A stretch of DNA of 64,000 nt from JANRIC01 sp033765345 (GCA_033765345.1 JANRIC010000132.1:10208-74207); one strand, 5' to 3'; shown: positions 54,017 through 62,015, counted from the stretch's first letter. Numbers and translations are program-made. The notes: generated by a model from the sequence alone, not told the origin.

Positions 54017-54895
54017 TTAAAAATCGTTCGGATTCTCGGTTAAATCTCCGGTTTGTATAATGATATTATCCAATAAACGCACCTCCCCCACATAGGCGGC
54101 TATACAAAGTGCTATTTCTTCATACTCCCTGATATTGTGTACATCCTTTAAATCCTGGGTATTGACGATATGGAAATACTCAAGCCGAACAGGCTTATGC
54201 GCTAAAAACTTTTCTACTTCTTTTTTGATTAATTCAGGTTGATTGCCGTAAGAAGGTAGTAATTGTTTGGATAGTTCAAGTGCCTGTGGAATAGCTACGG
54301 CTTCTTTTCGTTGGCTTGCCGTAAGTCTTTGGTTACGGGAAGAGAGCGCAAGTCCATCGGCTTCACGCACAGTTGGGTGTATAATCATCTCTATATCAAA
54401 AGAAAGATCCCGGATTAATTGTCTGATAATGAGGCACTGTTGTAAATCTTTTTGACCAAAATAAGTCCGATTCGGCTGTATGATATTGAATAATTTAGCT
54501 ACTACGATTCCTACGCCGTTGAAGTGTCCTGGGCGAAACGTTCCTTCCATGGTTGCTTCTAGGCTGCCAAAGTTAAGATGAATTTTGGGATTTTCATGAT
54601 ACATTATTGTATCTTGTGGGATAAAGAGGTGTACATTCTGGTATTTTTCTAATTTTTCCTTATCAGACTCCAAAGTTCGGGGATATTTTTTGAGGTCTTC
54701 TACATTATTAAATTGTAAAGGATTGACATAAATGCTGCAAATAGTCAGGTCATTTTCGGTGACAGATCGCTCGATCAGTGTCAGGTGCCCAGCGTGTAAA
54801 GCACCCATGGTAGGAACAAAACCTATTTTTTTATTGATCAGGGTATTTTTTTTTAGAAAAGCCCTAATTTTAGAAACATCTTCAAAAATCTGCAT
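54017..54895 (-). CDS. panC: Pantothenate synthetase
   Basis: The 292-residue product condenses pantoate and beta-alanine using ATP. GFVPTMGALHAGHLTLIERS is the nucleotide-binding region with the HAGH motif. SIYVNPLQFNNVEDLKKYPRTLE, NVHLFIPQDTIMYHENP, FNIIQPNRTYFGQKDLQQCLIIRQLIRDL and RLALSSRNQRLTASQR-type motifs complete the enzyme. Length is typical. panC, panD and the flippase-like gene run in the same direction. The divergent promoter region shared with the glycogen synthase-like gene holds two facing -7 elements. Confidence 0.96.
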   Translation of the reverse strand: MQIFEDVSKIRAFLKKNTLINKKIGFVPTMGALHAGHLTLIERSVTENDLTICSIYVNPLQFNNVEDLKKYPRTLESDKEKLEKYQNVHLFIPQDTIMYHENPKIHLNFGSLEATMEGTFRPGHFNGVGIVVAKLFNIIQPNRTYFGQKDLQQCLIIRQLIRDLSFDIEMIIHPTVREADGLALSSRNQRLTASQRKEAVAIPQALELSKQLLPSYGNQPELIKKEVEKFLAHKPVRLEYFHIVNTQDLKDVHNIREYEEIALCIAAYVGEVRLLDNIIIQTGDLTENPNDF

Positions 54896-54928
54896 ATTAG
54901 AACCTGAAAAATTAATATTTGAAAATCA

Positions 54929-54936
54929 CAAAGCTA
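54929..54936 (-). promoter_or_regulatory. -7 promoter element of panC
   Basis: The minus strand reads TAGCTTTG here, identical to the -7 elements of the glycogen synthase-like and metY promoters. A TTG at -33 is not found at the ideal spacing. Confidence 0.5.
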
Positions 54937-54955
54937 CACCATTTCAGAATAAAAA

Positions 54956-54985
54956 TTGAATTGTGCTTTTTTTTTTGTAGCTTTG
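54956..54985 (+). promoter_or_regulatory. Full-consensus promoter of the glycogen synthase-like operon
   Basis: TTG (54956-54958) and TAGCTTTG (54978-54985) are separated by exactly 19 bases, the optimal Bacteroidota sigma-A promoter. Transcription should start near 54990, about 43-55 bases before the ATG. Confidence 0.85.
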
Positions 54986-55032
54986 CAGGTCTTTATTCTT
55001 CAAAAAATTGTTCATATCACAAATTATTGAAT

Positions 55033-55863
55033 ATGGTGCTTGGTATGGAAAAACTCCGAATACTCTACGTGGCGAGCGAGATCAATCCCTTTCTAAAAAC
55101 CTCCAAAGTTGCTGAATTTGTCCGAAAGTTGCCTCAGGCAATGCAGGAAAAAGGTATGGAAATCAGAATTCTGGTTCCTAGGTTTGGACTTATCAATGAA
55201 CGTAAAAATCGCCTTCATGAAGTAGTCAGGCTTTCCGGTATCAATATTTCAGTGGGTGATGACGAGAAACCCCTGGTCATCAAGGTGGCTTCTATCCCTA
55301 ATGCAAAATTACAGGTGTATTTCATTGACAATGAGGATTATTTTCACCGGAAATATGTTTTTAAAGATAAAGAAGGTAATTTTTATTTGGATAATGACGA
55401 AAGAATTATCTTTTTTTGCAAAGGAGTGCTTGAGACAGTCAAAAAACTGGGTTGGGCACCCCATATTGTACATTGTAATGACTGGATTACCAGTTTGATT
55501 CCGATGTATCTCAAAACAACGTACAGCAAAGATCCTGTATTTAATAATACCAAATGTATTTATACGGTATTTAATAATTATTTTAACCATAAGTTTGAAG
55601 AAAATCTGATTGAAAAAGTCAGAATGCTTGATAATGAAGAAAATATGCTGGAGATACTGAACTCTCAGGACTTTGAAGGTTTTTCTAGATTAGCTATCGA
55701 GTATTCCGATGTGATTGTCAAGGCTGAAAAATCATACGATGAAAAAGTGCTTAATTTACTTCAAGAGTTTCAGGGTAGAAAAGATATTACTCAAATTGAA
55801 ACTAGCTCTGAATATTCGGATCTATACTATGACCTCTACAATGAAATTGTGGGAGTCGAGTAA
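55033..55863 (+). CDS. Glycogen/starch synthase catalytic-domain protein (N-terminal half only)
   Basis: The ~276-residue product resembles only the N-terminal GT5 half of glycogen synthase: LRILYVASEINPFLKTSKVAEFVRKLPQAMQEKGMEIRILVPRFG, where the usual ADP-glucose-binding K-x-G-G-L is changed to KTSKVAE. It then has IVHCNDWITSLIPMYLK and RMLDNEENMLEILNS. The C-terminal GT1 Rossmann domain with the catalytic EPCGL-type loop is missing, so a typical glycogen synthase reaction is doubtful. Short versions of this kind are common in Bacteroidota. An ATG at 55045 could be the start. The DUF4270 gene overlaps its end. Confidence 0.8.
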   Translation: MVLGMEKLRILYVASEINPFLKTSKVAEFVRKLPQAMQEKGMEIRILVPRFGLINERKNRLHEVVRLSGINISVGDDEKPLVIKVASIPNAKLQVYFIDNEDYFHRKYVFKDKEGNFYLDNDERIIFFCKGVLETVKKLGWAPHIVHCNDWITSLIPMYLKTTYSKDPVFNNTKCIYTVFNNYFNHKFEENLIEKVRMLDNEENMLEILNSQDFEGFSRLAIEYSDVIVKAEKSYDEKVLNLLQEFQGRKDITQIETSSEYSDLYYDLYNEIVGVE

Positions 55864-57232
55864 ACCTTTCTCCTTTCTGGCTGCTTGCTTTTTATTGTTC
55901 TTTAATTATGCCTGTGAAGAAGCCGGAGGTATTGGGGAAGAAATCGGCGTAAACGTTGAAACAGGGGTGTTTTTCTCAGATACTTTTGCAATCAATACTT
56001 CTACGGTATTGATTGAGAACAATACAAAAGGAGCATCTCGAATATTGGTTGGTCAATACAAAGACCCTGTTTTTGGCATCGTTCAGGCAAAAGGCTTTTT
56101 CGAGATGCTCCCAGATAGTTTGTTTTTGCTGACCAACAGCGATTTTAATGCTTCTGAAGACCTTTTGGTGTATGATTCTTTGATACTCAATTTGCCTTTT
56201 CAATATGTGTATGCAGATACTACTGCTGAACAAAAATTTAACCTACACCGAATTACTGAAGAAGGCGGCATTGATTCGGAAAAAGATTTCACTAATAATA
56301 GTTCTCTGACCTATGATCCGACTCCTCTAGCCAGTTTTCAATTCAAGGCCTCTACCATTCAGGCAAAAGGAGGGGTAACGCTTAAGTTTGATGATACCTT
56401 TGGGCAAGAAATCTTCAATTATGCGCTCAACAATACGCCAAGAACTGAATTTAGAGAGAATTTTAAGGGTTTTGTACTTGTTGCAGATACTACATTTAAC
56501 AACAACGCCTCTATTGTAGGGTTTAAAGTTCTGCCCAATGATTTTACTGATGGGAATGTCAGTTTTATGTCGCTGTATTATACCGAACAGCAAAAACGTG
56601 AAGGCAAAAGCGATACACTGTTTAATCGAGTCAAGCCCTTTTTTGCCCTAAGTGGCCAACGCTTTAATCAAATCAAAAGCGATCGCAGCAATACCCCACT
56701 GGTAGCTTTACAAGCCCCTTTGGATGAGATACCTTCCTCCCAATCCAATTTTCTGACTTATTTACAAAGTGGAACAGGTGTGGTGACCAAATTGGAATTC
56801 CCAACCCTCAAAAATATTAGTACCTTAGGAAATGTTGCTATCAATCGGGCAGAACTCGTGATTAAGTCCCAGACAGGAAGTTCGCTTGATTTGGATTTTG
56901 TGTATCCATTTAATATAATTTTTCATTTAATTGCCAATGGAAATGAGGTTGAAAGAGATGATAACGGTAATCCGGTGTTTATTATTGGGGATATTGACCG
57001 CTCGACAGGTCAGACTATCCCACTTACATTCTCTTTTAATACCCGTTTTGAGGAATATCGCGGTATCTTGACAGATCATTTTAATGAGGTATTATCTGGA
57101 AGGAATAGCTCTCAGTCCTTATTTATTATTCCCAATAGCAATATTACGACAACCAATCGGGTGATTCTAAACAATTCACCTGAAAGTGGGTTCTCTATGC
57201 AACTTAGAGTTTTTTATACAGTTTTTAAATGA
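55841..57232 (+). CDS. DUF4270-type lipoprotein
   Basis: The ~463-residue product from the ATG at 55841 has a signal sequence ending in NYAC, so it is a likely lipoprotein. The rest is a beta-rich outer-surface type protein with the DUF4270 pattern: DTFAINTSTVLIENNTKGASRILVGQYKDPVFGIVQAKGFFEML near the start and GFSMQLRVFYTVFK at the end. DUF4270 proteins are uncharacterised. An ATG at 55829 would add four residues. It overlaps the glycogen synthase-like gene by 23 bases, so translation may be coupled, and glmS follows after 33 bases. Confidence 0.8.
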   Translation: MKLWESSKPFSFLAACFLLFFNYACEEAGGIGEEIGVNVETGVFFSDTFAINTSTVLIENNTKGASRILVGQYKDPVFGIVQAKGFFEMLPDSLFLLTNSDFNASEDLLVYDSLILNLPFQYVYADTTAEQKFNLHRITEEGGIDSEKDFTNNSSLTYDPTPLASFQFKASTIQAKGGVTLKFDDTFGQEIFNYALNNTPRTEFRENFKGFVLVADTTFNNNASIVGFKVLPNDFTDGNVSFMSLYYTEQQKREGKSDTLFNRVKPFFALSGQRFNQIKSDRSNTPLVALQAPLDEIPSSQSNFLTYLQSGTGVVTKLEFPTLKNISTLGNVAINRAELVIKSQTGSSLDLDFVYPFNIIFHLIANGNEVERDDNGNPVFIIGDIDRSTGQTIPLTFSFNTRFEEYRGILTDHFNEVLSGRNSSQSLFIIPNSNITTTNRVILNNSPESGFSMQLRVFYTVFK

Positions 57233-57265
57233 TTTTAATCTTATCCAACTAAATTTTTTTTTATT

Positions 57266-59101
57266 ATGTGTGGAATCGTCGCCTACACTGGGCATAGAGA
57301 AGCTTATCCTATTATCATCAAAGGGCTCAGACGTCTGGAATACCGGGGCTATGACAGTGCAGGGATTGCACTTGTCAACGGGTCTCTTTCGGTTTATAAA
57401 CAAAAAGGGAAGGTCTCCGAACTGGAAAACAACCTTCAATCCGCCAAGCTGGATGGTAAAATAGGTATCGGGCATACCCGCTGGGCTACCCACGGTGAGC
57501 CCAATGATGTCAATGCACACCCGCACTATTCATTTAACAAACAACTTGTACTTATACACAACGGAATCATTGAAAACTATTCAAGTATTAAGCAAGATTT
57601 GTTGAATAAGGGATACCGGTTTATCAGTGAGACCGACTCTGAGGTATTGGCTACTTTTATTGAGGATATTTACACCAATGCCCAATGTTCATTGGATGAG
57701 GCTGTACGCCTAGCTCTGCAGAAAGTAGTTGGTGCTTATGCCATCGTAATTATCTCCGAAACACATCCTAATCAAGTCATAGCTGCCCGAAAAGGCAGCC
57801 CAATGGTCATTGGTGTCGGCAAAGGAGAATACTTTATTGCTTCGGACGCTACGCCCATTGTAGAATACACCAATGAAGTGATTTACCTGAATGACCACGA
57901 AATCGCCGTCATAGAAGGAGAAAAACTATCTATCAAAAATCTGGATTCTACCCCACAAACTCCCTATATCCAAAAGATTCATCTCGAATTAGAATCCATC
58001 GAAAAAGGTGGCTATGAGCATTTTATGCTTAAAGAAATCTTTGAACAACCCAAATCCGTGGCTGACAGTATGCGCGGACGGATCAATGCCAATCAAGGTT
58101 TCTTACAATTGGGTGGATTGACGGAGTACATCAATCGCCTGGTCAGTGCCGATCGAATGGTCATCGTGGCTTGTGGAACATCCTGGCACGCTGGTCTGGT
58201 AGCAGAGTATGTGTTTGAAGAATTGGCACGAATCCCCGTAGAGGTAGAATATGCTTCTGAATTCCGTTATAGAAATCCTATCATCCGTGAAAATGATGTG
58301 GTGATTGCCATTTCACAATCCGGTGAAACAGCCGATACCCTGGCTGCCATTGAGCTGGCAAAGTCTAAAGGAGCTATTATCTTTGGAGTTTGTAATGTGG
58401 TAGGGTCTTCTATCCCCAGGGCTACCCACGCAGGGGCTTATATTCACGCTGGCCCCGAAATCGGGGTAGCTAGTACCAAGGCCTTTACTGGGCAAATCAC
58501 TGTATTGATGATGATGGCACTGATGATTGCCCATCGTAAAGGTACAATCCCTGAGAGCGCTTACCGTGAAATCCTGGTCGAGTTAGAGACTATTCCTCAA
58601 AAAATTGAGCAAATTCTCCTTCAAAACGAACAAATCAAACACATATCCCGAATTTATAAAGATTCACGTAATTTTCTTTATCTTGGAAGAGGGTATAATT
58701 TCCCAGTAGCCCTTGAAGGTGCCCTCAAGCTCAAAGAAATTTCTTATATACACGCCGAAGGCTACCCCGCTGCCGAAATGAAACATGGACCCATTGCGTT
58801 GATTGATGAAGAAATGCCCGTTGTATTCATTGCAACGGACGATAGCAGCTACGAAAAAATTGTTTCCAATATTCAGGAAGTCAAGGCACGCAAGGGAAGA
58901 GTCATTGCCATCGTAACAGAGGGCGACACGCTCATTAAGAAAATGGCAGACTTTACCATTGAAATTCCAGCAACCTATGAGGCACTTACTCCTCTGCTGT
59001 CAGTTATCCCCCTGCAATTACTTTCTTATCATATCGCTGTAATGCGTGGTTGTAATGTAGATCAGCCCCGCAATCTGGCCAAATCCGTGACTGTAGAATA
59101 A
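57266..59101 (+). CDS. glmS: Glutamine-fructose-6-phosphate aminotransferase
   Basis: The 611-residue product makes glucosamine-6-phosphate, the first committed step of peptidoglycan and LPS amino sugars. The N-terminal glutaminase has its catalytic nucleophile at Cys2 (MCGIVAYTGHREA) and IGHTRWATHG and HNGIIENYSS. Two SIS domains follow, with ACGTSWHAGLVAEYVFE, ISQSGETADTLAAIELAK, VASTKAFTGQI and GYPAAEMKHGPIALIDE. The C terminus is PRNLAKSVTVE. Length is typical (~610). No glmS ribozyme is visible upstream. The gene is separated from the met locus by a terminator and a promoter. Confidence 0.98.
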   Translation: MCGIVAYTGHREAYPIIIKGLRRLEYRGYDSAGIALVNGSLSVYKQKGKVSELENNLQSAKLDGKIGIGHTRWATHGEPNDVNAHPHYSFNKQLVLIHNGIIENYSSIKQDLLNKGYRFISETDSEVLATFIEDIYTNAQCSLDEAVRLALQKVVGAYAIVIISETHPNQVIAARKGSPMVIGVGKGEYFIASDATPIVEYTNEVIYLNDHEIAVIEGEKLSIKNLDSTPQTPYIQKIHLELESIEKGGYEHFMLKEIFEQPKSVADSMRGRINANQGFLQLGGLTEYINRLVSADRMVIVACGTSWHAGLVAEYVFEELARIPVEVEYASEFRYRNPIIRENDVVIAISQSGETADTLAAIELAKSKGAIIFGVCNVVGSSIPRATHAGAYIHAGPEIGVASTKAFTGQITVLMMMALMIAHRKGTIPESAYREILVELETIPQKIEQILLQNEQIKHISRIYKDSRNFLYLGRGYNFPVALEGALKLKEISYIHAEGYPAAEMKHGPIALIDEEMPVVFIATDDSSYEKIVSNIQEVKARKGRVIAIVTEGDTLIKKMADFTIEIPATYEALTPLLSVIPLQLLSYHIAVMRGCNVDQPRNLAKSVTVE

Positions 59102-59118
59102 AAACTTATAAACTTATG

Positions 59119-59147
59119 AAAAATACCCCAATCCAGGGGCGTTTTTT
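59119..59147 (+). terminator. Terminator of glmS
   Basis: CCCC (59126-59129) pairs with GGGG (59136-59139), and AAAAA with TTTTT across a two-base internal loop, followed by a T run. It starts 18 bases after the glmS stop. Confidence 0.65.
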
Positions 59148-59180
59148 GTAAGTTATGTGTTTTTTTTGAGTCACTTTATT

Positions 59181-59210
59181 TTGATATATTAGAGGATTCA
59201 TATAGCTTTG
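59181..59210 (+). promoter_or_regulatory. Full-consensus promoter of the met locus
   Basis: TTG (59181-59183) and TAGCTTTG (59203-59210) are separated by exactly 19 bases. Transcription should start near 59215, just before the riboswitch, so all downstream leader elements are in the transcript. Confidence 0.88.
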
Positions 59211-59225
59211 TAAACATCAATTCAT

Positions 59226-59330
59226 TGATTTATAAAGAAGCACAGAGAGAACGGGCTCAACGAAGTGCTGGCAACCTACCTAAAAAGTAAGGTGCTAATT
59301 CCCACCTAAAAATTTAGGAGCTATAAATTA
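59226..59330 (+). ncRNA. SAM-I-clan riboswitch (S-box type) upstream of metY
   Basis: The sequence shows the core features of SAM-sensing riboswitches: GGCAACC (59270-59276) and AAGGTGCTAATTCC (59289-59302). P1 is formed by GATTTATA (59227-59234) with TATAAATT (59322-59329), P2 by AGCAC (59239-59243) with GTGCT (59265-59269), P3 by TAC/GTA flanking the AAAAA stretch, and P4 by CCTAAA (59305-59310) with TTTAGG (59313-59318). GGG (59253-59255) in the P2 loop could form the pseudoknot with CCC (59301-59303). P2 is shorter than in classic SAM-I, so SAM-I/IV-type variants are possible. The position before metY-metX supports methionine control. Confidence 0.88.
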
Positions 59331-59336
59331 ATTTCT

Positions 59337-59447
59337 ATGAAAACGTACTCTTATCTTCTTCCCCTACTTACAAGCTCTCAACACATTTACTTCCAAATCT
59401 ATCATCATAACAATTCAACTACTTATTGTTGTTGTTGCTGTTGTTAA
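59337..59447 (+). CDS. Polycysteine leader peptide, 36 residues
   Basis: An ATG at 59337 opens 36 codons that end in six consecutive cysteine codons (TGT TGT TGT TGC TGT TGT, 59427-59444) directly before TAA (59445-59447). The rest has no known domain: MKTYSYLLPLLTSSQ at the start and NNSTTY just before the cysteines. It lies between a SAM riboswitch and metY, a cysteine/homocysteine pathway gene. Six Cys codons immediately before the stop is far from chance expectation in coding or noncoding DNA of this composition. By analogy with amino-acid-responsive leader peptides, shortage of charged tRNA-Cys should stall the ribosome there. Translation has not been shown. Confidence 0.75.
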   Translation: MKTYSYLLPLLTSSQHIYFQIYHHNNSTTYCCCCCC

Positions 59448-59476
59448 ATTCCTCTTCGGGTAAGTTCAATGGAATA

Positions 59477-59507
59477 GGATTGGGCTTCCCGATCCGAATA
59501 ACCTTTT
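59477..59507 (+). terminator. Candidate attenuator hairpin after the polycysteine leader
   Basis: GGATTGGG (59477-59484) pairs with CCCGATCC (59488-59495), 8 bp with one G-U pair and a three-base loop, and a CCTTTTTG run follows eight bases later. It begins 30 bases after the leader stop codon. The upstream GGGTAAG (59458-59464) could instead pair with CTTCCC (59485-59490), as a competing structure. Confidence 0.6.
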
Positions 59508-59562
59508 TGTACCCATATTTATCATAATATCTTAATCTTTAAACTATCAATATAATATTAAC

Positions 59563-60864
59563 ATGTCAAATTTACATTTTGAAACTTTACAACTACACGC
59601 CGGCCAGGAACCTGACCCAACTACTGGATCCAGAGCTGTACCCATTTATCAAACGTCTTCTTACAACTTCAAAAACTCAGAACACGGTGCCAATTTATTT
59701 GCGCTTAAAGAATTCGGAAATATTTATACCCGAATTATGAACCCTACCACAGATGTTTTTGAGAAAAGAATTGCAGCCCTAGAAGGTGGCGTGGCTGCCC
59801 TGGCTACCGGATCTGGGCAATCGGCTCAATTCCTAGCACTCAATAACATTATGCAAAGTGGAGATAATTTGGTATCTACAACCTTTTTATATGGAGGTAC
59901 CTACAACCAGTTCAAGGTAGCTTTCAAAAGGCTGGGTATAGAAGTGCGATTTGCAGAAGGAGATAAAGTAGAAAATTTTGAGAAACATATCGACGAGCAT
60001 ACCAAGGCCATTTATCTGGAAACTATCGGCAACCCGGAGTTTAATATCCCTGATTTTGATGCAATTGCTGCACTAGCACAGAAATATGACATTCCTCTGA
60101 TTGTAGACAATACTTTCGGAGCTGCCGGGTATCTATGTCGTCCTATTGAACATGGCGCTGCAATCGTGACTGCATCAGCCACCAAGTGGATCGGTGGGCA
60201 CGGTACCAGCATTGGTGGAGTCATTGTAGACTCTGGAAAATTCAATTGGGGTAATGGCAAGTTCCCTCAATTTACAGAACCTTCAGAAGGGTATCACGGA
60301 ATGAAATTCTGGGAAATATTCGGAACCGACGGACCCTTCGGCAATATTGCTTTTATCATTCGGGCGCGTGTAGAAGGATTGAGAGATTTCGGTCCGGCTT
60401 TGAGTCCATTTAATTCCTTTTTGTTTTTGCAAGGTCTGGAGACACTTTCTCTAAGAGTACAAAGACACGTAGACAATGCCCTAGATATGGCTCAATGGCT
60501 CGAGAGTCACGAAATGGTCGAAAAGGTACAATATCCAGGGCTTGAGCGCAATCCTTATCATCATTTGGCAAAAAAATACCTAAAAAATGGCTTCGGAGGT
60601 GTACTTTCTTTTGATATCAAAGGAGGCAGAGCCCAGGCTGAGAAATTTGTCAACAGCCTTAAATTGACCAGCCATTTGGCCAATGTAGGGGATGCCAAAA
60701 CCCTGATCATTCACCCAGCCTCTACTACCCACCAACAACTCTCCGAAACTGAACAACTTTTGGCAGGTGTAGGCCCTGCTTCACTTCGAGTGTCTGTGGG
60801 TATTGAACATATCGAGGATATCAAAGCAGATTTCCAGCAGGCTTTTGATCAAGTAAAGGGATAA
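59563..60864 (+). CDS. metY: O-acetylhomoserine sulfhydrylase
   Basis: The 433-residue PLP-dependent enzyme makes homocysteine from O-acetylhomoserine and sulfide (direct sulfhydrylation). It matches the MetY type of the Cys/Met PLP family by its ETLQLHAGQEPDPTTGSRAVPIYQTSSYNF start, the TRIMNPTTDVFEKRIAALEGG substrate region, and the Schiff-base lysine K208 in ASATKWIGGHG. The end has LIHPASTTHQQLSETEQLLAGVGPASLRVSVGIEHIEDI. The length is that of MetY (about 430) rather than MetB (about 385). It is the first enzyme gene after the SAM riboswitch and the polycysteine leader, and metX follows after a hairpin. Confidence 0.96.
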   Translation: MSNLHFETLQLHAGQEPDPTTGSRAVPIYQTSSYNFKNSEHGANLFALKEFGNIYTRIMNPTTDVFEKRIAALEGGVAALATGSGQSAQFLALNNIMQSGDNLVSTTFLYGGTYNQFKVAFKRLGIEVRFAEGDKVENFEKHIDEHTKAIYLETIGNPEFNIPDFDAIAALAQKYDIPLIVDNTFGAAGYLCRPIEHGAAIVTASATKWIGGHGTSIGGVIVDSGKFNWGNGKFPQFTEPSEGYHGMKFWEIFGTDGPFGNIAFIIRARVEGLRDFGPALSPFNSFLFLQGLETLSLRVQRHVDNALDMAQWLESHEMVEKVQYPGLERNPYHHLAKKYLKNGFGGVLSFDIKGGRAQAEKFVNSLKLTSHLANVGDAKTLIIHPASTTHQQLSETEQLLAGVGPASLRVSVGIEHIEDIKADFQQAFDQVKG

Positions 60865-60885
60865 TTTGAGCAAAAAAAACTAAAC

Positions 60886-60915
60886 TTTGAAGCGATTTTG
60901 ACGAATCGCTTCAAA
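60886..60915 (+). terminator. Hairpin between metY and metX
   Basis: TTTGAAGCGATT (60886-60897) pairs perfectly with AATCGCTTCAAA (60904-60915) around a six-base loop. AATTTTCTAAATT follows, a weak T run, so partial termination or RNA processing within the operon is likely. Confidence 0.7.
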
Positions 60916-60950
60916 ATTTTCTAAATTCAATTTGTATAATTTATACTCTC

Positions 60951-62015
60951 TTGGAGGAAAAAAAATTTACTTATGAAGCCCCTTTCCCCCTGGAATCGGG
61001 CAAAAAACTGGAAGGATTCGAGCTGGCTTACTCCACTTCAGGTACCCTCGAATATGATGCACAGGGATTTTGCAAAAATGTAATCTGGATTTGTCACGCC
61101 CTAACCGCCAACTCTGACCCCGAAGATTGGTGGAGTGGGCTAGTAGGTAAAGATAAACTATTTACGCCCGAAAAATATTTTATTATCTGCGCCAATGTAT
61201 TAGGGTCTTGTTATGGCTCTACCAATGCGCTTTCCCTTAATCCTCATACCGGGCAATCTTATTATTATGACTTTCCATTACTCACCATCCGAGACATCGT
61301 CAAAGCACAGCAAGAACTCTGCAAATACCTGAATATCAACAGAATACACATCTGCACTGGCGGTTCGATGGGTGGACAACAAGCCTTGGAATGGGCTATT
61401 GCTGATCCTGATATGATCGAGTATCTTATCGTATTGGCTACCAATGCCCAACATTCGCCCTGGGGTATTGCCTTTAATGCCTCTCAAAGAATGGCTATAC
61501 AAAATGACCCTACTTGGGGGCAAAGAATCCCAGAAGCTGGTATCGAGGGAATGAAAACAGCTCGTGCCATAGCTTTGCTCTCTTATCGCAATTATCACAC
61601 CTATCGGTACAGCCAGTCCGAAGAATCGGATGATACACTGGAAGCATTCAAATCAGAATCTTATCAGCATTATCAAGGCGAAAAACTAGCACGCAGATTC
61701 CACGCTTTTTCTTATTGGACATTATCCAAGGCCATGGATAGTCACCACGTAGGTCGCAAAAGAGGTGGTTTAGCCTCAGCATTGGGCATGATCAAATCCC
61801 AAACTCTAGTAATTGGAATACTCAGTGATATTCTTTTCCCTCCTGAAGAACAAAAATTTTTGGCACAACACATCCCCCAAGCCCTCTATCAGGAAATTGA
61901 TACCCTTTTTGGACACGACGGATTTCTGATTGAGACCGAGATTATTGGGGAAATTATCAGAAATTGGCTTCAAAAACAACCCCAACAGAAATTACAACCG
62001 AACTTAAAGAACTGA
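60951..62015 (+). CDS. metX: Homoserine O-acetyltransferase
   Basis: The 354-residue alpha/beta hydrolase transfers acetyl from acetyl-CoA to homoserine. The catalytic serine is S139 in GGSMGGQQALEW, the acid is the Asp in ILSDILFPPEEQ, and the histidine lies in FGHDGFLIE. ICHALTANSDPEDWW and NVLGSCYGSTNALSLNP, near the N terminus, are also conserved. The start is a TTG at 60951; there is no in-frame ATG before the conserved ALTAN segment. GGAGG occurs inside the first codons rather than upstream. The gene follows metY by 86 bases and precedes homoserine dehydrogenase. Confidence 0.95.
   Translation: MEEKKFTYEAPFPLESGKKLEGFELAYSTSGTLEYDAQGFCKNVIWICHALTANSDPEDWWSGLVGKDKLFTPEKYFIICANVLGSCYGSTNALSLNPHTGQSYYYDFPLLTIRDIVKAQQELCKYLNINRIHICTGGSMGGQQALEWAIADPDMIEYLIVLATNAQHSPWGIAFNASQRMAIQNDPTWGQRIPEAGIEGMKTARAIALLSYRNYHTYRYSQSEESDDTLEAFKSESYQHYQGEKLARRFHAFSYWTLSKAMDSHHVGRKRGGLASALGMIKSQTLVIGILSDILFPPEEQKFLAQHIPQALYQEIDTLFGHDGFLIETEIIGEIIRNWLQKQPQQKLQPNLKN

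Larger units (their letters stand above)
59102..59562. other. metY leader region with layered regulatory elements
   Basis: The gene-free stretch before metY is not empty. In order it holds the glmS terminator, a full-consensus promoter, a SAM-I-type riboswitch, a polycysteine leader peptide gene and a terminator-like hairpin. Each is listed separately. Confidence 0.85.

Noticed and set aside
57266..57300. glmS ribozyme upstream of glmS
   Set aside because: Only 33 bases separate the DUF4270 gene and glmS, too short for the ribozyme, and its core sequence is absent.
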